A DNA stretch of 64,000 bases, taken from Nageia nagi (taxonomy: Eukaryota; Pinophyta). The stretch is taken from NCBI GenBank assembly GCA_050084985.1, contig JBITNC010000001.1, forward strand, positions 8,494,001 through 8,558,000, written 5' to 3'. The notes beneath the pieces are model-generated. The model did no database searches. It was not told the DNA's origin and was given only the letters and a program-made list of their open reading frames with translations. The position numbers and the translations under genes were made by a program. Shown here one piece after another: positions 45,477 through 56,789 of the stretch (positions within the stretch are counted from its first letter, which is position 1; the number at the start of each line of letters is the position of its first letter).

Positions 45477-46500
45477 TTTGAATGGTTGAACAATTCAATT
45501 TTTCATCAACATCTAAACTATCCTCAATATCATCACATTTTTGGATCATAGCATTAGTTTTCTCCTTATTATTTTTCTTATATGAACATAATTTTGAATG
45601 AAGTTTCCAATATTTATCATCAACATCGCCATCTTTATCACAATGACTACAATGCCTATTATCATCTTGTTTATTTTTCAAAGTATTAATGGTCTTAGTC
45701 TCTTGCTTACCTTTGCCTTTATCTTGTGATCCCCTTGAATTTGAAGCCTTCTTGGATTCATCTTATTATCTCCTTGCTTTACCATCCTTCTCTAAGTATT
45801 ACGATTGCACACAAACTTGATCAATATTAGTAGGATTAAACAACATGATAGTCTTTTGCAAATGACTATGTAAACCTCCAATGTAATTCATTAAAGTTTG
45901 AGGATCTTTTAGTGAAACCCCAATCAAAGTTGCTTGTTTTCTAAATTTTGTAGTGTATTCTTGAACCAATTTCTCTCTTTGTTATCAAAAAATTATCATT
46001 TTATTAATTATTTATTGTGATATCCCAATAGATAAAATTGATCTTTTAACAAGTTCTTAAATTCAACCCAAGACGATACTTCTGATAGGTTTTTATGACT
46101 AAGAATTTCCATATGGCTTTCCCATCAAACTAAAGCATGTCCATCCATTTTTAATATAACAAAAGAGATTGTATCAACATCATTTACAACACCTCGAATT
46201 TGGAAATAAACCTCCAATTATTTCAACCAATTGTTCAACTTTTCCACATCAACCTCTCCACCAAAAGTAGGAATGTCCACTTTGGCCTCCATTTTGAATG
46301 GAACTTGATTTGATGAAAATGATGAATCAATTCCTTTAACTTCATTTTGATGTCTTTGATTGATATTTGTGTTTTATTTAGCAACCAAAAACTCATCCAA
46401 CTAAGCCAAATAACTCTTTATTAATGAAAATCTTTTTTCAAAATTGACATCCATCATGGTACAAACAATAGACTGTTTCTCCTCCAAATCATCCATTTTT
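45469..46500 (-). pseudogene. Element C gag remnant with zinc knuckle
   Basis: The zinc knuckle frame (45681-45469) reads HCSHCDKDGDVDDKYW, keeping the first two cysteines but having lost the His and last Cys. Upstream, from about 46497, the minus strand has KVDIPTFGGE, NNWLK and SWVEFKNLLKDQFY in the order of element B gag. Several stops are present. Confidence 0.65.
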
Positions 46501-46638
46501 GTCACTTTGCACTTTTGACCAATCTCGAGATTCTTAGGAATCAATTTTAGGTTTTGATATCTCCACCCAAACATCAAAAATCATGCTCTTAGTAGCTTGA
46601 AATATCTAAAATTTTGGTCCTAAATTTTATGTACACAA

Positions 46639-46650
46639 GCTTTGATACCA
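46639..46650 (-). other. Element C primer-binding site
   Basis: The plus strand shows GCTTTGATACCA, the reverse complement of the TGGTATCAAAGC site of elements A and B. It fixes the direction of element C. Confidence 0.85.
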
Positions 46651-46652
46651 CA

Positions 46653-46899
46653 TGATCTATAATCATCGAATGCTTATAGCATACTTAGATCCTCAGTTAC
46701 AAACTTGAATGAAAAAATATTCATCATTATGCGGTCCATCAAATTGCATATAAATTCAAAATTACACAATGAAAACTACAAATCAATAATATGAATCACA
46801 TACAACAAGATCAACACAATAATTTACCTTGGTTCACCCAATGTGGGCTAATCCAACATGTAATTGGACCCTTCTCTTCTCATTTTCTATGGACATTAC
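46653..46899 (-). mobile_element. Element C 5' LTR, truncated
   Basis: Similarity to element B LTR (for example GTGGGCTAATCCAACAT and CATTTTCTATGGACATTAC read on +) stops abruptly at about 46899, where the sequence switches to the left arm of an inverted repeat. Confidence 0.75.
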
Positions 46900-46977
46900 T
46901 ATATTCCTTTAGAATAACACTCAAAAATTGGGGTAATTATATTATTTTTCATTCTTTATTATTTTATTCTTTACTTC
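46900..46977 (+). repeat. Left arm of a 77 bp inverted repeat
   Basis: TATATTCCTTTAGAATAACA and the following 57 bases match the reverse complement of 49036-49112 at roughly four bases in five. The other arm starts TGTATTCC, the form expected of an LTR end. Confidence 0.75.
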
Positions 46978-48085
46978 TTGGGATTTGTGTTGATCAATAT
47001 AGTGTAACCTCAACGGTTTGGTCTAGTCATGTTCTACACTTATTATAATGGTAGGTTCCTTGAAATAGCAGAAGGTGGTGGGGATGTGCTCATGTTGGTC
47101 TTCTAGTCAATCTTCAGTTTATAAGCTAGTTCTTATCTATATTTAAGGTCAAAAGTAGTAGAAAAGAAATAAAAAGATGAAGAGTTACAAGAAAGAGAAA
47201 AGCAAATAAATAATTAAAATAAGAAATTCACAACTTGAGCATTGCAACATAGGTAACAATCCATAGCTAAGATTAAGAATAGCAGACTATCTCACACTTG
47301 GGATCTTGCAATCACAATACACAACCATAATTTAAAGAAAATATTCCACAAATAACATTCACAAAAGAAATAAAAACCACTTTGTTGCAAGAGGGCAAAG
47401 CATTATTTGTTTGCATTATCATATGTGAATTGCTTTTACAAATTAGGGAAATTTTTCTAGAATGTTTAACCTTCTTAATTTCTAAAAACTAGCTATTTAT
47501 ACAACTTCCCCCCTTTGGGTGGTTGGATCTCATTAATGTACATTACTACTAGTATTGAATGAAACAACTACAATAGCACTATTTACATAAATGCTACAAC
47601 TGTGTTAGATTATACAGTGAATAAGTACTAATCAATATTAACTATTTGAACTATCTAGGGATTTGTAACTACTGGTCAATCATGTCTATAGAACTATAAT
47701 CCTTCTAACATGTTGTTGACTGCTCCTTCCTCGAACTTGTAGCTAATTGAATATAACACTATTACTAATTGAAGGTAGCAATGTAGCTGATTGAGTAGTT
47801 GTTTGATTGCACATTGATTGGTACAATTTGGTTGTATACTTTATTAGCCTCCATCTGCTTCACTATAATCTTTATGATTTGTACTTTGGATGTTAGTAAT
47901 CAGAATAATGATGGTTGGTAGACATTATATTTGCTTAAATTGAGAAGAATTGCCATTATTATGTGGAAATGAGTTGGTGTTGACATATTAATAGGGCCCT
48001 AAGGGTCAAACACTTAATATGAAGTGGACCTAGGTGTTCTTTCTCATGCACTACTCTTTTACTTGCTTGGCAAACTCTATGTTCT
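46978..48085. other. AT-rich interval inside the inverted-repeat interval
   Basis: No coding domain is seen. It may be the body of an LTR belonging to element E, in which case it would be transcribed on the minus strand. The ends cannot be verified because the other LTR of E is outside the window. Confidence 0.35.
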
Positions 48086-48087
48086 TT

Positions 48088-48625
48088 CAAGCTCTATTGA
48101 TGATCTAGTTCTTCCAGGACTCGTTGATTTTAGCCAAAATTTGTGACATCATCCTTCAAAATCCTCAAGCTTTGTTTATGATTTGGTTTCTTCTAGGACC
48201 CATTGATTTTCATAAAAATATGACATCACCTTCTAAAATCCCTAGGTACTATTTATATTTTAATTCAATCGAGACCTACCAATTTTAGCCAAAAATCATG
48301 ATGTCATCTTCCAAAATTGATGGGATCTATAGAAATTTTGATTTCTCCAAGACCCACTTATTTTTACCAAAACTATGTGATTACCTCTTGGAATCATCAG
48401 GCTCTATTGATATTCTTCAAGAATTTGCACCTGTTACTATCTATTTCAAGACCTAATGATTTTGATCGAAAACTATGACATCATCCTTCAAAATTATTGG
48501 GCTTTATTGATGTTATTCAAAAGTCTTCACTCACCATTCTTTGCTTTGGGACCTATTGATTTTTACCAAAACTTGTGATGTCATTATTCAAAATCCCCAG
48601 GCACTGTTGATATTCTTCAAGAATG
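48088..48625. repeat. Tandem array, six units of 77-101 bp
   Basis: A unit containing GACCTATTGATTTTAGCCAA, TGTGACATCATCCTTCAAAA and CAGGCTCTATTGAT recurs, with its GACATC core at about 48145, 48222, 48300, 48378, 48477 and 48578. The first steps are 77-78 bp and the last two 99-101 bp, the longer units carrying an extra TATTCTTCAAGAATTTGCAC-like segment. Copies differ by many substitutions. Confidence 0.8.
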
Positions 48626-48779
48626 GAACTCTAAATATGTTCAAGTTTTGGACATTTGTGCTAATAATTCCTAAAGACTTTAAGGCAATAAATATGACTC
48701 CAAGAAATTTTACATACATGACTTCTTGAGTATACTTGGAGAAGATGACATGATTTTTGGAGACTTTTAACTTCTAATT

Positions 48780-49035
48780 ACTAAAGAATAAAAGAATACA
48801 AAATTGACACAATTCTCATTAACATAACTCCTAGGTAACCTTATTTACATAATTCTCAAGTACTAAAGAATGAAAAAACTCTTGGATGACTTTATTTACT
48901 AAAAACATTGACTTATGAAAATCTAAGGAAAAGCAATGAGAAGAGGGGAAAAATTTATACAAAAATCTTACAATTCAGGAAGACTCTAAAAGAATAGTGT
49001 TCCCCCCCGTGTACTCTTATATACATAGCTCTTAG
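48780..49035. repeat. Scattered TACTAAAGAATGAA repeats
   Basis: CTAAAGAATAAAAG, TACTAAAGAATGAAAA and TACTAAAGAATGAAATAA occur at about 48780, 48858 and 49036, each near an ACATAACTCCTAGG-like or ACATAGCTCTTAGG-like phrase. They look like remnants of an 80-180 bp repeat in the same LTR-like segment. Confidence 0.5.
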
Positions 49036-49112
49036 GTACTAAAGAATGAAATAATGAAGAATGAAGAATAGTAGAATTACCCAAATTTTGAGTGTTATTC
49101 TAGAGGAATACA
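49036..49112 (-). repeat. Right arm of inverted repeat; possible start of element E 3' LTR
   Basis: Read on the minus strand from 49112 it begins TGTATTCCTCTAGAATAACA and matches 46900-46977. It lies directly downstream of the post-integrase coding region of element E, where a 3' LTR should begin. No strong purine tract precedes it. Confidence 0.55.
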
Positions 49113-49129
49113 ATCTTCTGGTGGATCTT

Positions 49130-52100
49130 TAGGGTCTCTACCTGCTAAAGAAAACAATCCATCAATTGTTGCTTCTAGTAGATTGCCCAAGAGTGGATCT
49201 GGTTGTAGTCTCATTTGCTACCATCATGTCTGGCAAGAGGAATGCCTGCATCCTTTTATATAGTTCACTCAATTATTTATAATTAAGTTGTGAGATGATT
49301 AGGGATACCTTAATATTTTTAGTATCTACTTTGAACCCTTCCAAAATACTTCTTAGCTTTCTAGCATGTAAAAGTTTTACAATGGCTTCCTAAGTCAACT
49401 CATTTATTTGCTGCAAATATGAGATTTGTGTTTCAAAAAAAGATTGCTCCAAAAATTGAATGGTATTGGCTACTCAATTGGTATCACTACCTTATACATT
49501 TTACTCTTTCCATATTTTAGAAGTTTTTATTTCAACTACAGAATTAAAGAATTTGTTAACAAATCCCAACTTTGTTATGAGTTGGTGTTTATTTATATCC
49601 ATATTGAATACTAGACTCTGGAGATCATAAATTTCTTAGATTCTTTTTTGATATGACTATTTTAGCTTTGAGGAGACTGTAGTGAAGTTATTTTCAGTCA
49701 CTATCCTTAATTAGACTTGCATCCTTTCTAAAACTCTTCTTGGTATATCCAAAGTTAGCTTATGAAAAGCACTTTGAGCATGGAATTTTTTAATGGCCTA
49801 TATAGCTTCCTCCTTGAGTAGATGCAAAAGAGATAATGTTATCATTCTATCACCAAATTGTTCTACTAAGGATTTTCTAAAAATTTTCATCAATAGTAAT
49901 AGCTTTGCATTATCTTCTAATAGAACTTTATTTTATGTACTAACTATTTGCATCTTGACCTCAATCTATTTTATCTTCTAAGCATCCACAACTACAGCCT
50001 GAGCTTTGACTTCTATTACTTGGTTCGCAGTGTCTAGCTCATCTTTTGATGTCACCATGCTCTTATCAAATTTTATTTTTTATTTCTTAATCTTTATAAT
50101 CAAATCTTTATTCTTGTTCTGCAACCCAGCTATTGTCTTATCCTTAAGGGAGCAATCCTTCTTATATTGATCAATCTTCTTATTCAATTTTTCTATTTTA
50201 GTCTCCATTGATTGAAGACTCTTTTTAGCTACCGTTGAAGTGTTTACTAGAAATATAGACTAATCAATAGTTGGTGCACTCTACATATTTGCATTTATTT
50301 TATCCATGGGAGTTAGCTCCAAATGTCCTTCTTTGAAAGGCATTTGAGCAATTTTCATATCTCTTATCTCTGTTACTTTGCTCAAAATTCTTGACTATTG
50401 CTCAGGGAGCATAGGAGATTTATTTATAAAAGTTGCCCAATCAATGGGCTTTATAATTTGTGTAGAAAAAATAAATTTTATTTCTTCTTATGAGTTAATA
50501 AGAATAAAATAATGAGTGGAAACAATTTCACCTGCAATAGGTGTCTCAACTTGTTGAATTGGTTGGGATTGTTGGGAAGGAGTTAACTGCTGGACTTCTA
50601 GTTCAAGTTCAGCCTCTTCCATTACCTCACCTTATTCCTTAGGCTTATCCATTAGGCTATAGTACTTCTATTTAAATTCATCATCTCTTAGTCCTCCTTT
50701 GGGTTCCCTTATTACTATCTTTTCAACCTCAGGTACACTTTCCTTACCTTATTGAATTTGGCTCTATTCTTCTATCAAGGTTTCTTCCTACTATTATTCC
50801 TGGGCCTATCTTGCACCACCAATTTTTGCATCTTATGGCTCTTTAAACTATTCTAGATCAAAAATTTTTGCTTCTTGTATGACCACCTTTGGAACTTCTT
50901 CCTTTACCTCTAAAGGTGAAGATATAGTCACTTGTGATTATGACCTTGTTGCAGTTATCCAAAGCTTTTTAATGGGCTTTTGCTCCTTCTCTAATGTTTT
51001 CTCTCTTTGAGCAAGAGTTTAAATTTTTCTTTTCTTCTTGGGAGAAGGTTCCTAGGAAGAAGTGGTGGTGTTCTAAGGATCTTCTTATCCCTTCTTTGGA
51101 ACTCAAACCATGCCAGATATTTGCTTTACTTGCACTATCTTCTCCTCTATAGTAGGTTTGCCATGAAAATGAGGAGGAAGAGGCTATCTCAACTCTAGCA
51201 AAGGATATTTAGAATACTTTACCTCCTAATATTTTTCATATTTGAATTTTTCAAATAATTCACCTTTAATGTGATGAATTTTTGTGGTGTATTCAAATTT
51301 GAATCTTGTAAAATAATGAATTTTATTGGCACCTCACCCAAGATATGCTAATTGGGTGAGGACCTCTAGGTTGAGAAAAAAATATTACCTCTTATTCTCC
51401 TAATTCCTATACTTTCTTATTCCTTATAGAGCCATTCAGGCTTTATTTAAAGGTATAAATTCTCAATCTAGGTATAATTCTACCTATTGCTCTATTTTAT
51501 TTACAAAATACTCAATATGGGGCCTACTATCATGGATGAATGCTGGACGTTTCTTGCTAGTCCTTATTAATTGAGTTATTTCCCTTTATGGGTCATACAT
51601 CCATGTAGTTCTCACCTTATCTAATTTGAAATTTTGTAAAATGAATTGGTTAATACTATTTATACATCCTATTTCTAATAGAGTGAAATTTTTAGTAGAT
51701 GCTAGTATATTTATAATAGATTTGAAATTGCCTCCAGCTCCATTTTTACTCTCTATAGCACAAATCTACCTATCCATTTCTATTGAATATAATTGGGGGG
51801 TAACATACTTGGGAAAAAATAAAAGTTTTTCAAAATATCCATACCTTATTATTATGGTGCGATTTTTTAAAAAGTATTAATCATTGATTTTATTCCTACC
51901 TTGTAGCTCCCTTATTATGCTCTTGTGCAGCCTACTGAGGAGTTTTTTAATCAAAATTTTCATTGCATTTGTAAAGAACTTGTCCATAAATTCATAGTAG
52001 GATCCATGCAACTTGGTCAAAATTGGCACCATTAGGTCAATTGGCACTATTGTAGCACTAGAACTAGTTGGCTCAATTGGGAGCCCTACCTTTATAAGTT

Positions 52101-53080
52101 TGTCCAAATTTTGATGGACAAAAAGCTACCAGAGATAGGAAGAATGTTTGAAATTTGATTTTTCTATTCTAAATAAACATCTCTTACTTTGAAAGCTGAG
52201 AAATCATAGTAGACATGGGCTTCTAAGATATTATAGGCCATGCGCACCATAGCTTCATCTGCCTCTATTTGGGTCTTCTTTCCTAGAATGATCATGAGTG
52301 CTTGCAACACTTATTTATCATTTTTTCTTTCAAAAATAGCTATTTGGTAGCTCACCAAGAGTTTTTCCTTTTTGTTGTCCTGGTATCTTCCACTGATTCG
52401 GCTCAACATCTCATCTTGATTGATGTAAAAATCATGCTTCTCCTTTTTCAAATCAATTTATTTTTGACATGAAATGTCCATTTTGCTATAAAAATAAATG
52501 CTTGGACAATGGAGTCAAGAGATTAATCTAGCACAAATTCAAATACTAGCTTAGAAGTGTCTCCTTCTTTAGTACTATTGAACATACAAATTTGGTACCC
52601 CTTTTGATGATGCCTATATGCTAGGAAGTACAAGAGCTTAGGTCATGTGAAAGATTCATAAGGCACATAATATGCCAAACCCTAGTCAATAATAACATCT
52701 CTTTTATAATGAGCAAGAGATTTTTCTTTTCTGTTCACTTTAGGTGTGTTATGCTTCAACAGAACATAGCTAGGGTCGGCTCTCCATGTATCCATGTGAC
52801 TGATTACTCCCATTTTAGTCCAATTCACTCTTGGTGCATTATCAAGATATTTTTCTTGTAGAGAGAGTAAATTAGTGTCAATTTATTTAATTTTAGCTAC
52901 AAAGGATGACTAAGAGGTTACCATGACATTATCACCTTTTCTTAAACCTAGGGTATTCATTAAAAATTGTAGTCTATGCAATGCGAGGTCCTGCAACTTC
53001 TCTCTTTCTCAATACAACTCAAATTTGAAATCTCTTAGCTTTGAATGTTGTAAAACTTGAGTGCTCAAAGTTAGCTAAGT
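49130..53080 (-). pseudogene. Element E post-integrase coding region, unknown function
   Basis: Downstream of integrase in element E the minus strand keeps long stretches in one frame, about 1200 codons in all with a few frame changes. From 53010 to 52440 about 185 codons hold only five stops, all explainable by a single C-to-T or G-to-A change. Later pieces follow at about 52440-52150 and from 52107 (DKLIKVGLPIEPTSSSATIV) to about 49900. In the middle is an acidic and Pro/Ser/Lys-rich stretch with SPKKKRKI at 51022-51045, like a classical nuclear import signal. After it comes a strong coiled coil near 50270-50050 (KIEKLNKKID, GLQNKNKDLIIKIKK). I see no signal peptide, no membrane anchor and no known domain, so an envelope-type protein is unlikely. 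It could be an extra gene of this lineage or a captured host gene. Confidence 0.6.
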
Positions 53081-53302
53081 GTCAAACTATAGAGCATGGG
53101 AGGAGTTTTATTTATCTAAGGTTGACAAGATTTCTATTAATGGTAATTACTTCTTGAGGATCTCAAGACTTGTGCACTATACAAATTGAGCTAGCATAGG
53201 TTGGATTAATAAATTCAAAGCACACTAGACTTAATTTATTGTACTTGTATAGTGGTTCATTAAATATAAGGAAATATTTCTTTAAATACTATTTAATTCA
53301 AT

Positions 53303-53407
53303 GATAGCTAGGCAACATGTCAGCATTAACTCTTAACTAAGCTGAATTAAAGTTGATAGCTAGGCAGTACATTAACATTAACTCCTAATAACACTGAATT
53401 AAATTTG
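53303..53407. repeat. 52 bp tandem duplication
   Basis: Two copies start GATAGCTAGGCA at 53303 and 53355 and run through CATTAACTC and TGAATTAAA. They lie in the non-coding spacer between integrase and the extra coding region of element E. Confidence 0.75.
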
Positions 53408-53514
53408 ATCATTAAAGACTTTACTTTTTCAAAAATTGTACAATAATTTTTTTTTAAATAAATATTTACAATATTTATACTATACAATGTCTTGCAAGGA
53501 ATGTAAGCTTACCT

Positions 53515-53994
53515 CATCACTCGATAATGTTTTAAATAGACCCCATTGATGGGAATAGGTAATTCCTAGGACCCGGTAACATCTTATAACTTGAATGCAT
53601 TATTTTGCATGGCTTGGGTAATTATGTAAGGATCACTCCAAAGAGAGTCAAAATTTTGGTGTCTTTCAATTTTTGTTCTTTCTTCATCCCATTTGAGAAC
53701 AACATCACCCGATTCAAACTTCACCCAAGAAGACTTTTTTTATCAAACCACCTCTTCACGATGTGGTGGCAGTGTCAAAATGACTCATATGCTTTGTTCT
53801 AATCTTCCTTCTATTTTAAGAGCTAATAATATCTGAGCTATAGTGGCTCAAAGTCATTCTCTTCCCTTTCTTGTAGGATTTTTAAAGTTGGTAACTCTAT
53901 CTGTATTGGCAAGACTACTCTTTTTCCATATATTAATGCATATGGGGATGTCTTAATTGCTAATTTTATACTAATTATATCAGCCTATAATACA
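53515..53994 (-). pseudogene. Element E integrase C-terminal part
   Basis: The minus strand reads segments of the integrase C-terminal region: VKFESGDVVLKWDEERTK near 53720-53660 and AFKLQDVTG or its mutated form near 53590, followed by NYLFP and SMG near 53555, matching the end of gypsy integrases where an LPxPxNG-like phrase precedes a short tail. The upstream part lies beyond the inserted element D, at 59974-60341, so the two pieces were once continuous. Confidence 0.65.
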
Positions 53995-53999
53995 TAATC
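53995..53999. other. Target-site duplication of element D, left copy
   Basis: TAATC just before the 5' LTR, identical to 59969-59973. Confidence 0.85.
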
Positions 54000-54408
54000 T
54001 ATTAGGATCCCACATCCTAATATTTTAGTGTTAATATTAGTATTTTATTAAATTATCGATCTATATTGTAAACCATAATATTATGATTGTAAGGGTGGGG
54101 CCCAATTTTGCATTACTATTAGGGTTAGGGTTAGTTTAATATAAATAGATAGAAGTGTGTGGAGAAATGCATCTTGAACATTATTTTTCACCTTTGGAGT
54201 TGTAAGAGGGTAGCCACCTCGAAGCGACCTATGATTCTATTACTATTTAGTAAAATCCTATCCTTATCTACTTATTGATGCTATTTCATGTCTATTTACC
54301 AGTGCATGCTTTATTATTTCTAATATATAGTTATTATTTTCCTATTTCAAATCAATATTTATTTCATTTTTGCAATATTTCCCTTTTCATATTTGTAGCA
54401 TTGTAACA
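54000..54408 (+). mobile_element. Element D 5' LTR
   Basis: Starts TATTAGGATC (the usual TG has become TA) and ends GTAACA. A TATA box TATAAATAG is at 54140-54148, preceded by ATTAGGGTTAGGGTTAG, and both are kept in the 3' copy. Confidence 0.9.
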
Positions 54409-54410
54409 TC

Positions 54411-54422
54411 TGGTATTAGAGC
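54411..54422 (+). other. Element D primer-binding site
   Basis: TGGTATTAGAGC starts two bases after the LTR, one change from the initiator methionine tRNA complement. Confidence 0.85.
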
Positions 54423-55136
54423 TTTTTCTAAGGCCATTCTACTATAGAAAAACAAAAAAATAGATCTTAGAGGTCTAAACTAGAAACCCTATACCAAAGG
54501 TTTTAAAATATCAAGGAAGATCTATCATTTTTGGTTAAGCACACTTGCCCATAAAGCTATGTGTGAAGTGAGGTGCAAAAAAACTCTACACCAATACCCA
54601 GGCCTCAGATAGAACTCTACACAGAATTGGACTCTATGTACCAAAAGGTATATTAGAGACTATCTAGGCTATAAATAAAAACTAGGTAGGAAGCTATGTC
54701 GATCGTCTGTAAACTATAGTGTACTAGCAAGTGTTGCTAGAAAGTTACTTATCATATAAGCCATATTCATAGCCTCTTTCCTTATGAAAGTTGGATATGA
54801 AAGTAGAATGTATGACATGTAGTTTTTTAGAGCTACCAAAAATGGCAATTCAGAGGTAGCAAAAACTTCAAAGCTAAATAACTAAAAATCTACACCATTT
54901 TAGCATTTTTTAACAGAACCAAATAGACTCACAAATGTAAAAAAATCATCATCATCGGGAGGCCTAGCCCATTGTGATTATCTTTTTGAGCTGATAATTT
55001 TGATATATTACACCTATACACTTTTTTGAGCACTTTCTAAAAATATCAATTTCTAAAAATAGTAATTTTAAAAATAGCAATTTTAAAAAATAGCAATTTC
55101 TAGAAATATCAACTTTTGAAATAGTAATGTTTAGAA

Positions 55137-56095
55137 ATGGCACCTAAAATAAGATCCCAAATAGTAGCACAAGCTAATATTACCATGATGACATTTCAAA
55201 CTATGATCCAACAAATGGTAGATACACTTACCAATACATTCAAAGTAGAAATTCAACAAATACAAACACAAATACAAACCCTTGATAGTAAATGTGATAG
55301 TGTTCAACTAAGTCTCAATCATACCAAAAATGCATCCAATTCATAGCAATCAGGGAAATCAAGAAATCCAAAAGGGTATCATCATAACTTTTAGAGCTAA
55401 CAAGATGGTTTCATTCTTCCTTGCATAACCAAATTGGATTTTTCTCGATTTGATAGAGATAATTCCATTGGCTAGATTTATAAAGTTAGACAGTATTTCA
55501 CATTGAACCAAATCTTAAAGGATTTGAAGGTGTGCCTGACATCTTTTCATTTGAACTGTAAGGCTCTCCAATGGCACCAATGGTACTCAAAAATGCATTT
55601 TTCTCCTTCATGGGATGAATTCACTTAAAAATTATTGATCTGTTTTGGCCCTAGTGACTATGAAGATTTCATAGGGGCATTGACCAAGTTACATCAAACT
55701 ACAATAGTCAAATAATATCAAAATTAGTTTGAGAAATTGGCAAATCACACAGAAGGGTTGGATGATGCATTTTTCACAAGTTGTTTTATTAGTGGCTTAA
55801 ATTAAGAAATTAAACCAAAGGTTAAAATGTTTAATCCCAAAACTATGATGGATGTTATTGCCTTGGTAAATCTCGTTGAAGATAAAGCTAGTGCTTATTG
55901 ATGAAATGCAAGACCTCCATTCACCAAAACACATAATATTTTTCATTCCTCTAATAACACAAGTGCCCCACCATCGAATCACATAATGCAAACTAAGAAG
56001 TTGATATGAGAGGAAATGGAAGAGCATCAAAATAAGGGCTTGTGTTATAATTGTGATGAGAAATTTGTTTATGGTAATTATTGTACATAACAAAA
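55137..56095 (+). pseudogene. Element D gag remnant
   Basis: The frame begins MAPKIRSQIVAQ with a Gln-rich, coiled-coil-like N-terminal part, then shows KLDFSRFDRDNSIG near 55426, a WHQWYSKMH...SWDEFT segment near 55570-55625, and FEKLANHTEGLDD with FISGL near 55730-55798, as in chromovirus gag. A zinc knuckle remnant is near 56040 (CYNCDEKFVYGNYC; the usual His is missing). It formed the particle core. At least nine stops interrupt it. Confidence 0.7.
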
Positions 56096-56102
56096 GTTAT
56101 AT

Positions 56103-56530
56103 TTGCTTGATACTGATGCTCCTAGTGAGGAGAAATATGATAGTGCACCTAAAAAGGCTACAGAGGAAATTCTAAATGATGAGGCCCTGATTATCTCTTA
56201 CAATGCATTGGCAAGAATTACCACCCCTCAAACTATGAAGGTCAAAGGGTTTTTTAAAAATCACCCTCTCATAATATTGTTGGATTCGAGAAGTACTCAT
56301 AATTTCATTGATCCACAAGTAGCTAAGGTTGCTGACTGTTACATCCATCCTACAAATAATTTTGAGGTTATGGTTAGTAATGGAGGAAAAATAGCATGTA
56401 AAGGCACATGCCACAATGTCAAATTGAGCATGGACCACTATACTTTGAAAAGTGAGGGGATGTGATATTGTTTTGGGAGTACAATAGTTGAGCACTTTGA
56501 ACACCATATAATCGAATTTTGTAGAGCTGT
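56103..56530 (+). pseudogene. Element D protease remnant
   Basis: The open part (56103-56465) reads ISYNALARITTPQTMKVKG, then the active-site segment LIILLDSRSTHNFID, where Asp-Ser-Gly has become Asp-Ser-Arg, then VMVSNGGKIACKGTC. The frame stops soon after. This matches aspartic proteases of chromoviruses, which cut the polyprotein. The overlapping minus-strand frame at 56172-56543 is a shadow. Confidence 0.75.
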
Positions 56531-56789
56531 GGATGACCTTCAAAATAGATGAAAAAGAGCATACTCTTACGGGATTATAGGGTGGATCTGTACAAGTTGT
56601 GAGCTCACATTACATAGAAAAGATCCTATGAAAAATTGAAAAAAGGATGTTGGCATAGTTATACTCTTTATCAATCATTGAATCTAAAATCATAGAGGCT
56701 AAGGATCTATAGCCCATATTAAGTAAGAATTCAAGTACCTTTGAGGAACCAATATGCTTACCACCCCAATGATCACATGATCATGCTAT

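Larger units (their letters stand above)
42401..46899 (-). mobile_element. Element C, Ty3/gypsy retrotransposon, same family as B
   Basis: On the minus strand the order from right to left is partial LTR (46899-46653), primer-binding site, gag, protease, RT, RNase H, integrase. Protein pieces correspond one by one to element B and share most motifs. The 3' LTR is not found, and the 5' LTR keeps only about 245 bp before similarity stops at 46899. It is in opposite orientation to B. Confidence 0.8.

Noticed and set aside
49130-53080. Envelope-like gene downstream of pol in element E
   Set aside because: Position fits, but no signal peptide, cleavage site or membrane segment was seen, and the basic motif and coiled coil suggest an intracellular protein.
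56172-56543. 123-residue minus-strand frame
   Set aside because: It is antisense to the element D protease, which explains the openness.
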